Position numbers and translations under genes: made by a program. 64,000 bases of DNA from NCBI RefSeq assembly GCF_004323185.1, contig NZ_NAPS01000002.1:347807-411806 (forward strand). Direction: 5' to 3'. The notes below the pieces were generated by a model. It was given only the letters and a program-made list of their open reading frames with translations, did not search any database and was not told the DNA's origin. Shown piece after piece: positions 38,872-47,722 of the stretch; position 1 is the first letter of the stretch, and each line of letters opens with the position of its first letter. Origin of the DNA: Westiellopsis prolifica IICB1. Its GTDB lineage: Bacteria > Cyanobacteriota > Cyanobacteriia > Cyanobacteriales > Nostocaceae.

Positions 38872-39804
38872 TTAGTCCCTCACTCCTATTTCCGAGTGTT
38901 GAAAAACAATTGAGCGGATATGGTCAGCGACCGAGTCTGGTTGCTCTAACATAGCTAGATGACCACAATTGGGAATTTCGATCACATTGTTACCACTGTA
39001 TTGAAACAACGGATGAAAACTTGCCAAATGATGGACATACTTGGGTTCCATTACCTTATCTTGAGCACCAGCAAGAAAATAAATTGGCTGTTTTAATTGG
39101 GATACTAGCTGAGGTAAACGGTTAATTTCATCCTCTGTTGTAGAATCTAACAATGCTCCTAAAGCTGCTTCTGGATCGGCGCTAATGAAATCAATGATCC
39201 GTTGACGGGCCCAGTAGCGTTCTAAAGGACGCACCACACTAGCTCTAGTAAACAGCAAATCAATCAAAGGTACTTGACTAAGCCATCGAGGACGAATTTG
39301 TAAAAACCGTTGACCCGCTAAACGAAACTGCTCAAAGGCTTCTTTGAGATAAATCCCACCGCCAGAGTTGATACAAATCACTCCTCGAATGCGATCATGC
39401 TTTTGAGCAGTTCCCCAGAGAGCGATAGTACCTCCCAAGGAATGACCAACAAGCCAAGCACTGGTAATATTTAGCTGTTCCAACAGAACTGTTAAATCCT
39501 TTGCATAGGCGGCTGGCGTATAAAGGGACTCAAATGGATTCACAAAGTCACTGCGGTGAATAGAACCCACCTCAAAAGACACTCCCTGATGAATAAAATC
39601 GGCGTATTTCTGAGACTGAGATTCGCCAAAACCCCTCAAATCGTAAGATAAACACTGAAAATCATCTGACAAGCGAGAAATCACAGGTTGCCAATAGCCA
39701 CGACTATTGAGCCAACCGTGAACAAATACCAAAGTGTGGGGATAGGACGTGGGAACTGTAAGTTCGTATGCGTGTGGAACGCCCAAAATTTCTATGGTAG
39801 CCAT
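38872..39804 (-). CDS. Alpha/beta-fold hydrolase
   Basis: A 310-residue alpha/beta hydrolase. The oxyanion segment is FVHGWLNSRGYW (about 27-38). The nucleophile elbow is GHSLGG with Ser122. A candidate acid lies in GAQDKVMEP (about 250) and the catalytic His in NCGHLAMLE (about 283). There is no signal peptide. Substrate unknown; it could be an esterase, lipase or haloalkane dehalogenase-like enzyme. The stop codon lies in repeat-derived sequence (TCCCTCACTCC), so the last residues GVRD may not be ancestral. Confidence 0.88.
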   Translation of the reverse strand: MATIEILGVPHAYELTVPTSYPHTLVFVHGWLNSRGYWQPVISRLSDDFQCLSYDLRGFGESQSQKYADFIHQGVSFEVGSIHRSDFVNPFESLYTPAAYAKDLTVLLEQLNITSAWLVGHSLGGTIALWGTAQKHDRIRGVICINSGGGIYLKEAFEQFRLAGQRFLQIRPRWLSQVPLIDLLFTRASVVRPLERYWARQRIIDFISADPEAALGALLDSTTEDEINRLPQLVSQLKQPIYFLAGAQDKVMEPKYVHHLASFHPLFQYSGNNVIEIPNCGHLAMLEQPDSVADHIRSIVFQHSEIGVRD

Positions 39805-39934
39805 ACTTCTATCGTACTCCGAAGAGTGAGTACGACTTACTCATTCGATTTTAGATTTTCGATTTTAGATTTTGGATTGATGCCATAGATAAATCCGGAG
39901 GTTTGTACTATCAAAGAAGTATCGATCAAAACCA

Positions 39935-39985
39935 TTGTACAGACACGATGAATCGCGTCTCTAATGACAAATGACCAATAACCAA
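39935..39985. repeat. Palindromic repeat of the AGACG...CGTCT family
   Basis: AGACACGAT-ga-ATCGCGTCT at 39941-39960 (one mismatch between the arms), flanked by TTGTAC upstream and CTAATGACAAATGACC downstream. The same flanks occur around 8998-9066, indicating a longer dispersed unit. Confidence 0.8.
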
Positions 39986-39994
39986 TGACATTTT

Positions 39995-40714
39995 TCACTT
40001 GCTCAACAATTTCTGTCGCACGCCTTCAGCAATTTTGTGACCTAAGTATTCTGGGATGAGACTTTCATTAGGCCCTAACAAGTAGAGAATCAAGCGTGTA
40101 CGTCCACGCCATACTAGCAAGTTGGCATTAACTACCAAAAGGTCTTCCTGCCAAATAGCATACATCGCTTTGTAAAATAATCCCGGTTGGTTATCAGCCT
40201 CTATTACTAAAGCTGGAAGATGAAAGACTGGATCAACATAAAATTCAGTTTGTACCTGTTCTAAACCAACATCGAGATTAAATTCTACTGCTAGCATTTC
40301 TTCTACTTCAAATCGCCCTGCTAAAGCCTCTCGAATAGCACGACAAACATTTTCTGATGTTTTCTCGCTCAGAGCTTTACTACCACGGGAAACCAGTAGT
40401 TTGATAAATACTAGCATGGGCGATTTAATCTGACCGTATAAGCTTAAACCGTGAATCGTTAGCCCATAAGCCGCTAGTACACCAAATATATCGCTCAACA
40501 AAAACGATTGGTTACGGTAAGCGAAATGCAAGGCACTTTTGCTACCTTCTGGCTTCAACTCAATAACCGCGCGTGTGCTTTTGTAGAGACGGTAAGCCAA
40601 CCGCAAATTTTGCAGTTGAATCTCACTGCTGACAAATTGTTCATAAAATTGAGGAAATGCGCGATTAAAGCGCTTTAGGAGTTCCAGTGTCGAAGATTTT
40701 AAACCAGAAGCCAT
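39995..40714 (-). CDS. Double ACT-domain protein
   Basis: A 239-residue protein with two ACT-like domains. The C-terminal one is clear (about 166-215: LPALVIEADNQPGLFYKAMYAI followed by LVVNANLLVWRGRTRLILYLL), matching the pattern of GlnD and ACR-type ACT domains. The N-terminal one (about 60-112: FLLSDIFGVLAAYGLTIHGLSLYGQ) is more diverged. No catalytic domain is attached. ACT domains usually bind amino acids and regulate; here the protein could be a stand-alone sensor. It is a conserved type in cyanobacteria as far as I recall, with no assigned function. Confidence 0.75.
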   Translation of the reverse strand: MASGLKSSTLELLKRFNRAFPQFYEQFVSSEIQLQNLRLAYRLYKSTRAVIELKPEGSKSALHFAYRNQSFLLSDIFGVLAAYGLTIHGLSLYGQIKSPMLVFIKLLVSRGSKALSEKTSENVCRAIREALAGRFEVEEMLAVEFNLDVGLEQVQTEFYVDPVFHLPALVIEADNQPGLFYKAMYAIWQEDLLVVNANLLVWRGRTRLILYLLGPNESLIPEYLGHKIAEGVRQKLLSK

Positions 40715-41102
40715 TGTTGAAAATAAGCCTTGCTTACTGTGATCAAATCTAAAGCGTTCATTATATATTCGTGTGTAATTTAGTTTTAAATAGCTATGAC
40801 TGAGGTGCGTACACCAGGGTGAATAAAAATATTACTCGTCCTATACTCCTACACCCTTACACCCCCACGCCTATTTTCAAGACAGTTGTCTTTTGGCTTA
40901 ATTTCTCCTAGCCCTACCACAAAATGCTAAAGTTGAAAATGATTGATGTGAAGTAAACGATTACTGAGAACTGTTATTGGAAATCTCGACAACGCCAAAA
41001 ATCCTGGATGTGAGAGATACTTAGACATAAATCTCAGTTAAGCGTTAAGAAACACTCTCTCATTAGAAACCAATTCAGTAATACTACCCGAACCACGCTG
41101 GC
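40715..41102. other. Spacer upstream of GNAT gene with C-rich repeat
   Basis: 388 bp without a gene. At 40845-40880 is a C-rich motif (ACTCCTACACCCTTACACCC, then CCACGCCTATTTTCAA) that has a second copy at 63931-63970 near the window end. Confidence 0.5.
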
Positions 41103-41648
41103 ATGGGTTTTTGGAAAACTTGGTTTAGTGCTTCTGAACCGATCGCAACAAGTAAAACTACTTCCTTTGAAGAGTATACAGTGGACACTGTTGGTAATTC
41201 CAATGGTGTCAAAGAATCTTCTACCCAGGAGGCTCGCATTGTTTTTAGTACAGAACGAGATATTGATTTATATGAACTTGAAGAACTATGTGATGCGGTT
41301 GGTTGGTCGCGTCGTCCTTTAAGAAAAGTCAAAAAAGCTATTGAGCATAGTTTTCTCGTTGCTTCCATGTGGCAAGTGCGAGGTAATAAAAGGCGGCTCA
41401 TTGGTTTTGCCCGTGCTACCTCCGATCATGCTTTTAATGCCACGATTTGGGATGTGGTAGTTCACCCAGAATTTCAAAGTAGAGGACTGGGTAAGGCGCT
41501 GATGAAATACGTACTCAAAAAACTGAGGAGTGAAGAAATTAGCAATGTGACTCTGTTTGCTGACCCCCATGTTGTTGACTTCTACCGAAGTTTGGGTTTT
41601 ATGTCCGATCCAGAAGGTATTAAAGGTATGTTTTGGTATCCTCAGTAA
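41103..41648 (+). CDS. GNAT-family N-acetyltransferase
   Basis: A 181-residue acetyltransferase. The core has the acetyl-CoA-binding motif [21 protein letters not shown] (about 119-138, Q/RxxGxG/A) and the end [10 protein letters not shown]. The N-terminal 50 residues are a polar extension before the fold starts at [14 protein letters not shown]. It resembles the chloroplast/cyanobacterial GNAT group (NSI/SNAT-like) in the segments [24 protein letters not shown]. The shorter GNAT at 46707 is a paralogue with the same block. The acceptor (protein lysine, N terminus or amine) is not deducible. Confidence 0.88.
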   Translation: MGFWKTWFSASEPIATSKTTSFEEYTVDTVGNSNGVKESSTQEARIVFSTERDIDLYELEELCDAVGWSRRPLRKVKKAIEHSFLVASMWQVRGNKRRLIGFARATSDHAFNATIWDVVVHPEFQSRGLGKALMKYVLKKLRSEEISNVTLFADPHVVDFYRSLGFMSDPEGIKGMFWYPQ

Positions 41649-41852
41649 TCAGTCAGTGAGAAGCCTGCGCTGTCTACTTGTGGCAGCGTCAAGAATATGT
41701 CCCTTGACATATAAGCAAGTTTATTATATATTCTTTTATTGTTTGCACAAAAGTAAATTTACATAGTACGAAGCTGTAGAGTAAATATCTACGATTTAGT
41801 CTATGTTTTACTTCAATGCGCTCAAATGTGATAAACTGTTAGAGTCAGTCAA

Positions 41853-41926
41853 CGGGATGTAGCGCAGCTTGGTAGCGCGCCTGCTTTGGGAGCAGGATGC
41901 CGCAGGTTCAAATCCTGTCATCCCGA
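41853..41926 (+). tRNA. tRNA-Pro (anticodon TGG)
   Basis: A 74-nt cloverleaf: acceptor arm CGGGATG...CATCCCG, D arm with AGCGCAGCTTGGTAGCGC, anticodon arm CCTGC-TTTGGGA-GCAGG with anticodon TGG at 41887-41889 (reads CCA and other Pro codons), and T arm CAGGTTCAAATCCTG. Discriminator base A. CCA is not encoded. No intron. Confidence 0.97.
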
Positions 41927-43029
41927 CTTAAAAATCTTAGCCCTAGAGCATTTTATTGGTCTACTGTTTTGTGTAAAACAGTTTTGCGTCAAATTGTATA
42001 ATTTTTAACGCTGAGGGGGCTATGTCTTTCTTGTGCATTATTGCTTGTAGTTTTGCCTAAAATCACGTGAGTTCGATGGATTTCATGAGCAACAACATCT
42101 TGCCCTCAAATAAATTTGAGGCTCATAGCTAAAACCCACTTAAAGTGGGTTGAAAGGCTTATTGATTCAGTCTACTTAAACTAGACTTTGACTATGTATG
42201 AGCCGCGCAGTTTACTTGCGGGTTCGCGGGCGAGTTAATAGCTTTTATCTAACTCACGTTAAAATCCTGCCCGAAAATAAATTTATAACTCATAGCAAAG
42301 AGGCTTAACGCTTAACATCAACTTTACTGATTTTTTCAAAAATCAAATAAAAATCCTATATTAAGGATAAAGAAAATAAATCGAAACAGATCTTATAGTA
42401 ATTATTGAGCTATGTTGATAGTTATACTAAGTAGAAATTGCGATCGCAATTTCTAACCTAATCTATCATCTATCACTTCCAACTTTGGTCGGTTAAATAT
42501 TATTCCTCCAGTCCTAGAGCAAGAAATATAGAGCTTTTGGTTTTTCTCATAAATAAACAAAATTTGACTATATTTTAATCTGAAAGAATTGAAAAAAATT
42601 TAGTAATTATATTTGCACTTTATTTACTTATCTTTGCGGAAAAGTAAAACTTTGTAATTTTGTTGCTAGCCTGGTTTTGAGGTAGAAACAACAAACTGAA
42701 TTTCTTTGAAGATATGTGTAAATTAAGGCAGTCATTTTTTCTGGTAGATGGAACGAATTACTAGCATATGACGTCAAATGTGGCATAGTAAAAGCAATAA
42801 AATGGCATTTGTCGCCTTCACGAGCGGAAAAGTTTTCGTCTTTTGAAAGCAACATATAGCAGGCATCTATCTACGTTACTTTGCTGTTTGTCAATGTTTA
42901 GGCAAAAATGACAAACAAACAACTGCACAATCCACTAGCAAAACAGATACCATAACAAAAACTAGTCGGTGATGTGCGAATATAACTATTCGTTTGATTG
43001 AATTCAAAATATTGATGCTAGGAGAAGTC
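41927..43029. other. 1.1-kb AT-rich intergenic region with hairpin repeats
   Basis: Between tRNA-Pro and tic22 no gene is supported. Two hairpins sit close together: AACCCACTT/AAGTGGGTT (42133-42151) and AGTCTA/TAGACT (42169-42187), followed by TATGTATGAGCCGCGCAG. TTGCGATCGCAA at 42438-42449 is a palindromic HIP1 site. The stretch 42540-42630 is extremely AT-rich. Confidence 0.55.
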
Positions 43030-43857
43030 ATGAAATCATTGGTTCGCTGGGGTACAACATTAGGTTTAGTGGGGAGTACTCTGCTTGCAACAGTTTTTAG
43101 CGGAAATGCCCCAGTACTAGCATTACCAGAACAACAAATAACAGAAAAACTGAATGAAGTACCTGTTTTTCTTCTTACTAACCCTCAAGGTGTACCCCTA
43201 ACTCGCACTCTACCTGCTGCCCAAAATGGACAAAAAAGTACTACGGTAGCAGATGTTTTTATGAACGGACAGGAAGCACAGGCTTTTTTAGAAGAACTGC
43301 GGAAACAAAAAGATCCGAAGATTGTGAACATGGTAAAAACCTTGCAAGTAAAACCAGTACCAATGGGAGTTATTTATAAAAAGCTGCAAGAAGATAAAAA
43401 TAAACCAGACCGTGTCTTATTTGCCCTGCAACCTGGACAACAAGATCTTCAGGGAGCAGTCACACTGCTACGTCAGAAAGGTCAAGAAGTCAAGCAGTTA
43501 ATTGTACCTGTGTTTATTGTCCAATCAGCAGATAAAGGATACGTATCAGTCAAAAAGCGTTCTAACAATCAGGAAATTGTCCCTTTGTTTCTCAGTCAAA
43601 AAGACGCCCAAGGTCTATTGAACCAGATTAAGAAAGATATTCCCAAAGCTGAAATTCAGGTAGTTGATATTGAAGGCGTCATCCAAACGTTACAGCAAAA
43701 AAATGATGAGTGGTTGAAGCAAGTTACTCTAGTACCCTCTTCTGAGAGCTTAGAATATATCAGCAAGCAGCCAAGGACTAACGCACCTAACACAGCTTCT
43801 ACACCAGCTATCAAACCCAATCCTACTGCTACAACACCCACTCAACCGAAAAAATAA
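43030..43857 (+). CDS. Tic22-like protein
   Basis: A 275-residue exported protein of the Tic22 family. An N-terminal signal peptide (about 1-30, ending PVLALPEQ) precedes the Tic22 domain with its repeated motif: EKLNEVPVFLLTNPQGVPLTR, VADVFMNGQEAQAFLEELRKQ and the second copy VPLFLSQKDAQGLLNQIKK. The C terminus is a Pro/Thr-rich tail. In chloroplasts Tic22 is an intermembrane-space import factor; cyanobacterial Tic22 is a periplasmic/thylakoid chaperone linked to Omp85 and outer-membrane biogenesis. The ATG at 43030 has AGGAGA upstream; the ORF extends 12 codons further but without a good start. Confidence 0.93.
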   Translation: MKSLVRWGTTLGLVGSTLLATVFSGNAPVLALPEQQITEKLNEVPVFLLTNPQGVPLTRTLPAAQNGQKSTTVADVFMNGQEAQAFLEELRKQKDPKIVNMVKTLQVKPVPMGVIYKKLQEDKNKPDRVLFALQPGQQDLQGAVTLLRQKGQEVKQLIVPVFIVQSADKGYVSVKKRSNNQEIVPLFLSQKDAQGLLNQIKKDIPKAEIQVVDIEGVIQTLQQKNDEWLKQVTLVPSSESLEYISKQPRTNAPNTASTPAIKPNPTATTPTQPKK

Positions 43858-43944
43858 GTAAAAGGGAACGGGGAACTTTTAATGTGGAGGAACAATCTTT
43901 CCCTGTTGCCTATTCCCTTTTCCCTGTTCCCTTTTTTGTTCAAA

Positions 43945-44859
43945 ATGACAGAAGAACAAACAAAAAAAATTTCTGGTTTGCAACTTTGGGAATGGCGTCA
44001 AGCAGCGATCGCAGCCTCGATTAGTGCTGATGTATCACCTGCTGAGGTAGACTGGCTATTACAAGAAATAGCTGGCTTAGATCGTTTGGCGCTACGTTTG
44101 GAGTCGTTTAAAGAGCGATCGCATATCCAGTTACAGCTATCCTTAGAAGAACTAGAGATTTTATGGCAAAAACGTTTAAAAGAACGCCTGCCAGTACAAT
44201 ACATTGCAGGAGTTACACCTTGGCGACAATTTCAAATTACAGTTTCTCCTGCGGTTTTAATCCCTAGACCAGAAACTGAATGCTTAATTGATATTGCTGT
44301 CGCAGCAGTAGCCAAGAGTCAGGAAAATCTCAGCCTCCAACAAGGACACTGGGTAGATTTAGGAACCGGTAGTGGAGCAATCTCCATTGGACTAGCAGAT
44401 GCTTTCCAGGAAGCGACAATTCACGCGGTTGACTACTCAAGGGCAGCAATTGCGATCGCTCAAATTAATGCCCAGAATGCTAAACTGAGCGATCGGATCA
44501 ACTTTTATCAGGGCTATTGGTGGGAACCACTGGAGTTTTTGAAAGGACAATTCAGTGGAATGGTGTCAAACCCGCCTTATATACCCACCAGTACTGTATC
44601 AACCCTGCAACCAGAAGTTGTTAACCATGAGCCACATTTAGCACTTGATGGTGGTGAAGATGGTCTAGATTGTATCCGCTATTTAATCGAAACTTCCCCT
44701 AGTTATTTAAAATCAGGTGGGGTGTGGCTTATAGAGATGATGGCCGGACAAGCGGATGCAGTACGAGAGATCCTACAAAATCAAGGTAGCTACTGCAATA
44801 TTGAAATTTCTGCTGATTTAGCTGGTATTGAACGTTTTGCCCTAGCGTATAAATTATGA
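43945..44859 (+). CDS. prmC: Release factor glutamine N5-methyltransferase
   Basis: A 304-residue SAM-dependent enzyme that methylates the Gln of the GGQ motif in release factors RF1 and RF2. The N-terminal helical domain is followed by the SAM-binding motif VDLGTGSGAISIGLA and the catalytic NPPY (GMVSNPPYIPTS, near residue 210). The ATG at 43945 starts MTEEQTKK. An open frame upstream to 43882 is repeat-encoded (LPIPFSLFPFLF from CCCTTTTCCCTGTTCCC) and is not part of the gene. tsaC follows about 200 bp later, a common pairing in bacteria. Confidence 0.93.
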   Translation: MTEEQTKKISGLQLWEWRQAAIAASISADVSPAEVDWLLQEIAGLDRLALRLESFKERSHIQLQLSLEELEILWQKRLKERLPVQYIAGVTPWRQFQITVSPAVLIPRPETECLIDIAVAAVAKSQENLSLQQGHWVDLGTGSGAISIGLADAFQEATIHAVDYSRAAIAIAQINAQNAKLSDRINFYQGYWWEPLEFLKGQFSGMVSNPPYIPTSTVSTLQPEVVNHEPHLALDGGEDGLDCIRYLIETSPSYLKSGGVWLIEMMAGQADAVREILQNQGSYCNIEISADLAGIERFALAYKL

Positions 44860-44899
44860 GTAATGAAAAAAATTAATTTTTATAATTCATAATTTATCA

Positions 44900-45060
44900 T
44901 CCTTAAAAGGGAACAGAGAACGGGCAACAGGGAACAGGGTCTTTGGTATGGGAATTTAACCTCAACCCAAACAAGCAACTTATAGAAGATGAGGTTTTAG
45001 ACCCCATGGGGAACTGTTAACAGAAAACTGTTCCCTGTTCCCTGTTCCCTTCTTTGATAA
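44900..45060. repeat. GGGAACA / CCCTGTT repeats between prmC and tsaC
   Basis: GGGAACAGAGAACGGGCAACAGGGAACAGGG-type heptads at 44908-44938 and inverted CCCTGTT units at 45029-45051 flank an AT-rich spacer. They could fold into a long imperfect hairpin. The same CCCTGTT type lies before prmC at 43905-43930. Confidence 0.8.
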
Positions 45061-45067
45061 TTTTGAG

Positions 45068-45655
45068 ATGGCACAAGTTTCTTTCGATACGCTCGTAGCT
45101 GGTGTAAAAGCAGGTAAATTAATCAGTTTTCCTACAGATACAGTTCCCGCTTTAGCAAGTTTACCAGAGCAAGCAGCTTTGATTTTTCAAGCCAAACAAC
45201 GCACTCAAGATAAACCATTAATTTTAATGGCGGCTCATCCAGAAGCACTTTGGGCTTTTGTTAAAGGTAGTGAACAAGAGTATCAAATTTGGCAAGAAGT
45301 TGCTCAAAAGTATTGGCCTGGAGCGCTGACTTTAGTTTTACCAGCTTCTACACGAGTTCCAATAGTTATGAATCCTATAGATCCAACAACTATTGGTATT
45401 CGCGTTCCTGATTGTGCGATCGCTCAAAAGATTCTAGCGCAAACAGGCCCCCTCGCTACTACTAGCGCTAACTTGTCAGGTCAGCCACCTTTGCAAACAA
45501 TGACCGAAATCACAGCCCAATTCCCTGAAGTTTTGGCTTTGGCTAGCACAGAAGATGAAAATAAAATACCAAAAAATGGAGTACCTTCTACTGTTGCCAA
45601 ATGGACTGGACTGAATTGGCAGATTTTGCGCCAAGGAGGAGTTAAGCTGGATTAA
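45068..45655 (+). CDS. tsaC: L-threonylcarbamoyladenylate synthase (Sua5/YrdC family)
   Basis: A 195-residue YrdC-domain protein that makes threonylcarbamoyl-AMP from threonine, bicarbonate and ATP, the first step of t6A37 tRNA modification. Typical elements are the N-terminal KLISFPTDTVPALA, KQRTQDKPLILM, KYWPGALTLVLPA, IGIRVPDC and TSANLSGQPPLQT, and a C-terminal PSTVAKW. There is no C-terminal Sua5 domain, so it is the short TsaC type. The pathway partner tsaD is at 37712 in this window. Confidence 0.92.
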   Translation: MAQVSFDTLVAGVKAGKLISFPTDTVPALASLPEQAALIFQAKQRTQDKPLILMAAHPEALWAFVKGSEQEYQIWQEVAQKYWPGALTLVLPASTRVPIVMNPIDPTTIGIRVPDCAIAQKILAQTGPLATTSANLSGQPPLQTMTEITAQFPEVLALASTEDENKIPKNGVPSTVAKWTGLNWQILRQGGVKLD

Positions 45656-45657
45656 AT

Positions 45658-45727
45658 CAATGATCAGTTATCAGTTATCAGTTATTAAGCTTGTTAACTG
45701 ATAACTGAATAACTGATAACTGTTAAA
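45658..45727. repeat. STRR heptad repeat TCAGTTA / TAACTGA
   Basis: About seven units of AGTTATC or its complement GATAACT, in opposite orientations on each side of TTAAGCTTGTTAA, form an interrupted palindrome between tsaC and the kinase-like gene. A related TTAACAG/TAACTGT set is at 46646-46712 and another at 58447-58472. Confidence 0.85.
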
Positions 45728-45748
45728 AAGTTGATATTTGCCAAATGT

Positions 45749-46651
45749 ATGAATTGGAGTAACTGGGTAGACCTCGGAGCCGGAGTTTTATTAGGATTGG
45801 GTATTAGTGGGTTATTGGCAGGTAGAAACAGGCCATCTAATTCATCTCCAGTACTAGCAACAGAAAAACAAGATGTTGTGAAACTCCAACAACAGATTAA
45901 ACAAACTCAACTGGCCTATGAAATGGCGCGAGAAATGAGTCAGTTTAAAGCGGGATATTTGGCGCGAACTACCCATGTATTGCGATCGCCAATCAATGGT
46001 TTAATTGGTTTACAGCAATTAATTTTGGCAGACCTGTGTGAAGATCCACAAGAAGAACGAGAATTTATCAAGCAAGCTCATGAGCGAACGCTCAAGCTAC
46101 TGAATTTAATTGATGAAATTCTCACTGTTGCCAGATTAGAACATGGTACAAATAAGCTAGACTTGCAACCGCGATCGCTCACTCAACTGTTGCAGGAAGT
46201 GTATGATTTAACTTACATGCTGGCGGAAAATCGCAATTTTCCTTTCAAAGTCTTATTACCAGAATCAGATTTGAAAGTCGTTGTAGATTCTCGTTGGTTC
46301 AAACAAGTATTAATCAATTTGATCGAAACTGCGATCGCTCAAATAGAGGAAGGTAGTATTTATATTTCTACCGAAGCTTCATCTTCAGATAATCTTGTTT
46401 ATATCTGGCTAGATGTACCTAAACAGGGTATTTTACACAGTGAACCAATAGATTTAATTTCATCTAAAAATCAGGTTGCTAAAACTGACGAAAATAATAT
46501 TACTTTCGACCCAGGAATGAAGCTCTTACTCAGTCAAACTATTTTAGAAGTGATGGGGGGAAATTTAGAAATTGTCCCATTTCCTCTAACAACTGAACAA
46601 GGTGAAGATATGGCTAGATTGCAAATAACAATCCCCCAATTTATCAGTTAA
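45749..46651 (+). CDS. Histidine kinase-like protein with degenerate ATP-binding domain
   Basis: A 300-residue protein. One hydrophobic N-terminal helix (about 8-24) is followed by a short coiled coil (about 43-65), then an H-box (TTHVLRSPINGLIGLQQL, His76) of HisKA type, then a HATPase-like region. The N-box reads NLIETAIA: the second conserved Asn is Thr194. The G1 box is DVPKQG (instead of DxGxG) and the G2 glycines are mostly absent (PGMKLLLSQ). So the dimerisation/phosphoacceptor domain is recognisable, but ATP-binding motifs look eroded. The ATG at 45749 is preferred over the TTG at 45731. No response regulator is adjacent. Confidence 0.78.
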   Translation: MNWSNWVDLGAGVLLGLGISGLLAGRNRPSNSSPVLATEKQDVVKLQQQIKQTQLAYEMAREMSQFKAGYLARTTHVLRSPINGLIGLQQLILADLCEDPQEEREFIKQAHERTLKLLNLIDEILTVARLEHGTNKLDLQPRSLTQLLQEVYDLTYMLAENRNFPFKVLLPESDLKVVVDSRWFKQVLINLIETAIAQIEEGSIYISTEASSSDNLVYIWLDVPKQGILHSEPIDLISSKNQVAKTDENNITFDPGMKLLLSQTILEVMGGNLEIVPFPLTTEQGEDMARLQITIPQFIS

Positions 46652-46706
46652 CAGTTAATAGTTAACAGTTATCAAACAAATCTGATCACTGATAACTGTT
46701 AACTAA

Positions 46707-47129
46707 TCACTGATTATTGTAAAACACCATTGTAGTAGTGGAATTTTGTTGAAAGCCAATTTTTTCGTAAAATTCTTGTTGGTGAGTAGTCGTTAAGTAG
46801 ATGCGTTCTACTCGTTGGAGACGAGGATGACTCAGAACAGCTTCTACCAATTTATAGCCCAGTCCGTTACCACGATAATCTGGATGAATCACAACGTCCC
46901 AAATTGTAGCGCGATAGATACAATCGGAAGTTGCTCTAGCAAAGCCAATTAGTTGTTGTCCATCCCAAACACTGATCACAGGGTCACTATTAGCAATGGC
47001 TACCCCTAAATCTTCAATACTACGTCCTTTTGCCCAAAAAGCTGAAACATCTAACAGCTGTTGGAGTTGGTAAAGGTCGATTTTTGATTTGCGATCGCTT
47101 AATTGAATTTGAGAATAAGTAATCATCAC
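46707..47129 (-). CDS. GNAT-family N-acetyltransferase, short paralogue
   Basis: A 140-residue acetyltransferase with the CoA motif VIHPDYRGNGLGYKLVEAVL (about 79-98) and the end FYEKIGFQQN. The block [24 protein letters not shown] is nearly the same as in the GNAT at 41103, so the two are paralogues, but this one lacks the N-terminal extension. Met1 and Met2 are both possible starts. The acceptor is unknown. Confidence 0.87.
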   Translation of the reverse strand: MMITYSQIQLSDRKSKIDLYQLQQLLDVSAFWAKGRSIEDLGVAIANSDPVISVWDGQQLIGFARATSDCIYRATIWDVVIHPDYRGNGLGYKLVEAVLSHPRLQRVERIYLTTTHQQEFYEKIGFQQNSTTTMVFYNNQ

Positions 47130-47221
47130 ACCAATTTAGGCAGTACCTTTACTGAGTCTCGCTTTGAAGATACAGCCTTTACGCTGATATCGCAACTATT
47201 TTTTCATGAAAAATTCAAGAT

Positions 47222-47623
47222 TTACTGACATATCCATTTCCACAGGGGATGACTTGGTCCCTGTTGACGTATGCGAAAAACTTGGTTTTCTAGACGTTTC
47301 TGCTCTTGGGACGGTAATCCAAATAGAATATTACGGCTTTGCCAAACCAAAACTGCAACAGTCATCCCTATACAGAAAGCTAAACCAAGGGTAGCAAATG
47401 GATGGAAAAAAAGTCCATATCTGAGCGCCACCCAAGTAAAATATTGTTGCCACAAAGCAATCTCTTCACGTAAACTCCACAAGCACCAAGGCACAATAGT
47501 CAACCATAAAAAGCCAACAAACAACCATCTGCCATATACCGTAAGCAGATGTAGCTTTTGTACTTGTTTGACAAAATTAGCATCTGTGTTTGCACTGATT
47601 AATAATTTTTCTGGTTCATCCAT
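47222..47623 (-). CDS. Hypothetical membrane protein, two helices
   Basis: A 133-residue protein with two hydrophobic segments (about 33-50, WLFVGFLWLTIVPWCLW, and about 75-96, PFATLGLAFCIGMTVAVLVW) joined by an amphipathic stretch, and a basic C terminus (KRLENQVFRIRQQGPSHPLWKWICQ). The family is not recognised beyond being of the kind seen in cyanobacteria. A repeat block separates it from secF upstream. Confidence 0.7.
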   Translation of the reverse strand: MDEPEKLLISANTDANFVKQVQKLHLLTVYGRWLFVGFLWLTIVPWCLWSLREEIALWQQYFTWVALRYGLFFHPFATLGLAFCIGMTVAVLVWQSRNILFGLPSQEQKRLENQVFRIRQQGPSHPLWKWICQ

Positions 47624-47629
47624 AGGCGA

Positions 47630-47718
47630 GGGAAGGGGAGAGTGATGTAGAGACGCGATGAATCGCGTCTGGGAGTGTGGGGAGACAAGGAGGACAAGGA
47701 GGACAAGGGAGAAAACTA
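47630..47718. repeat. Palindromic repeat plus GGAGGACAA repeats
   Basis: AGACGCGAT-ga-ATCGCGTCT at 47651-47670 is set in a 43-bp block nearly identical to 29111-29153 (TGTAGAGACG ... GGGAGTGTGGGGAG). It is followed by three GACAAGGAG-type units before the secF stop codon. Confidence 0.9.
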
Positions 47719-47722
47719 ACTA

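Noticed and set aside
42628-42855. 75-codon minus-strand ORF in the AT-rich gap before tic22
   Set aside because: No ribosome binding site and no family pattern; the composition matches the non-coding surroundings.
43882-43944. N-terminal extension of prmC
   Set aside because: The 21 codons are encoded by a CCCTGTT-type repeat and are absent from the family; ATG 43945 gives the normal start.
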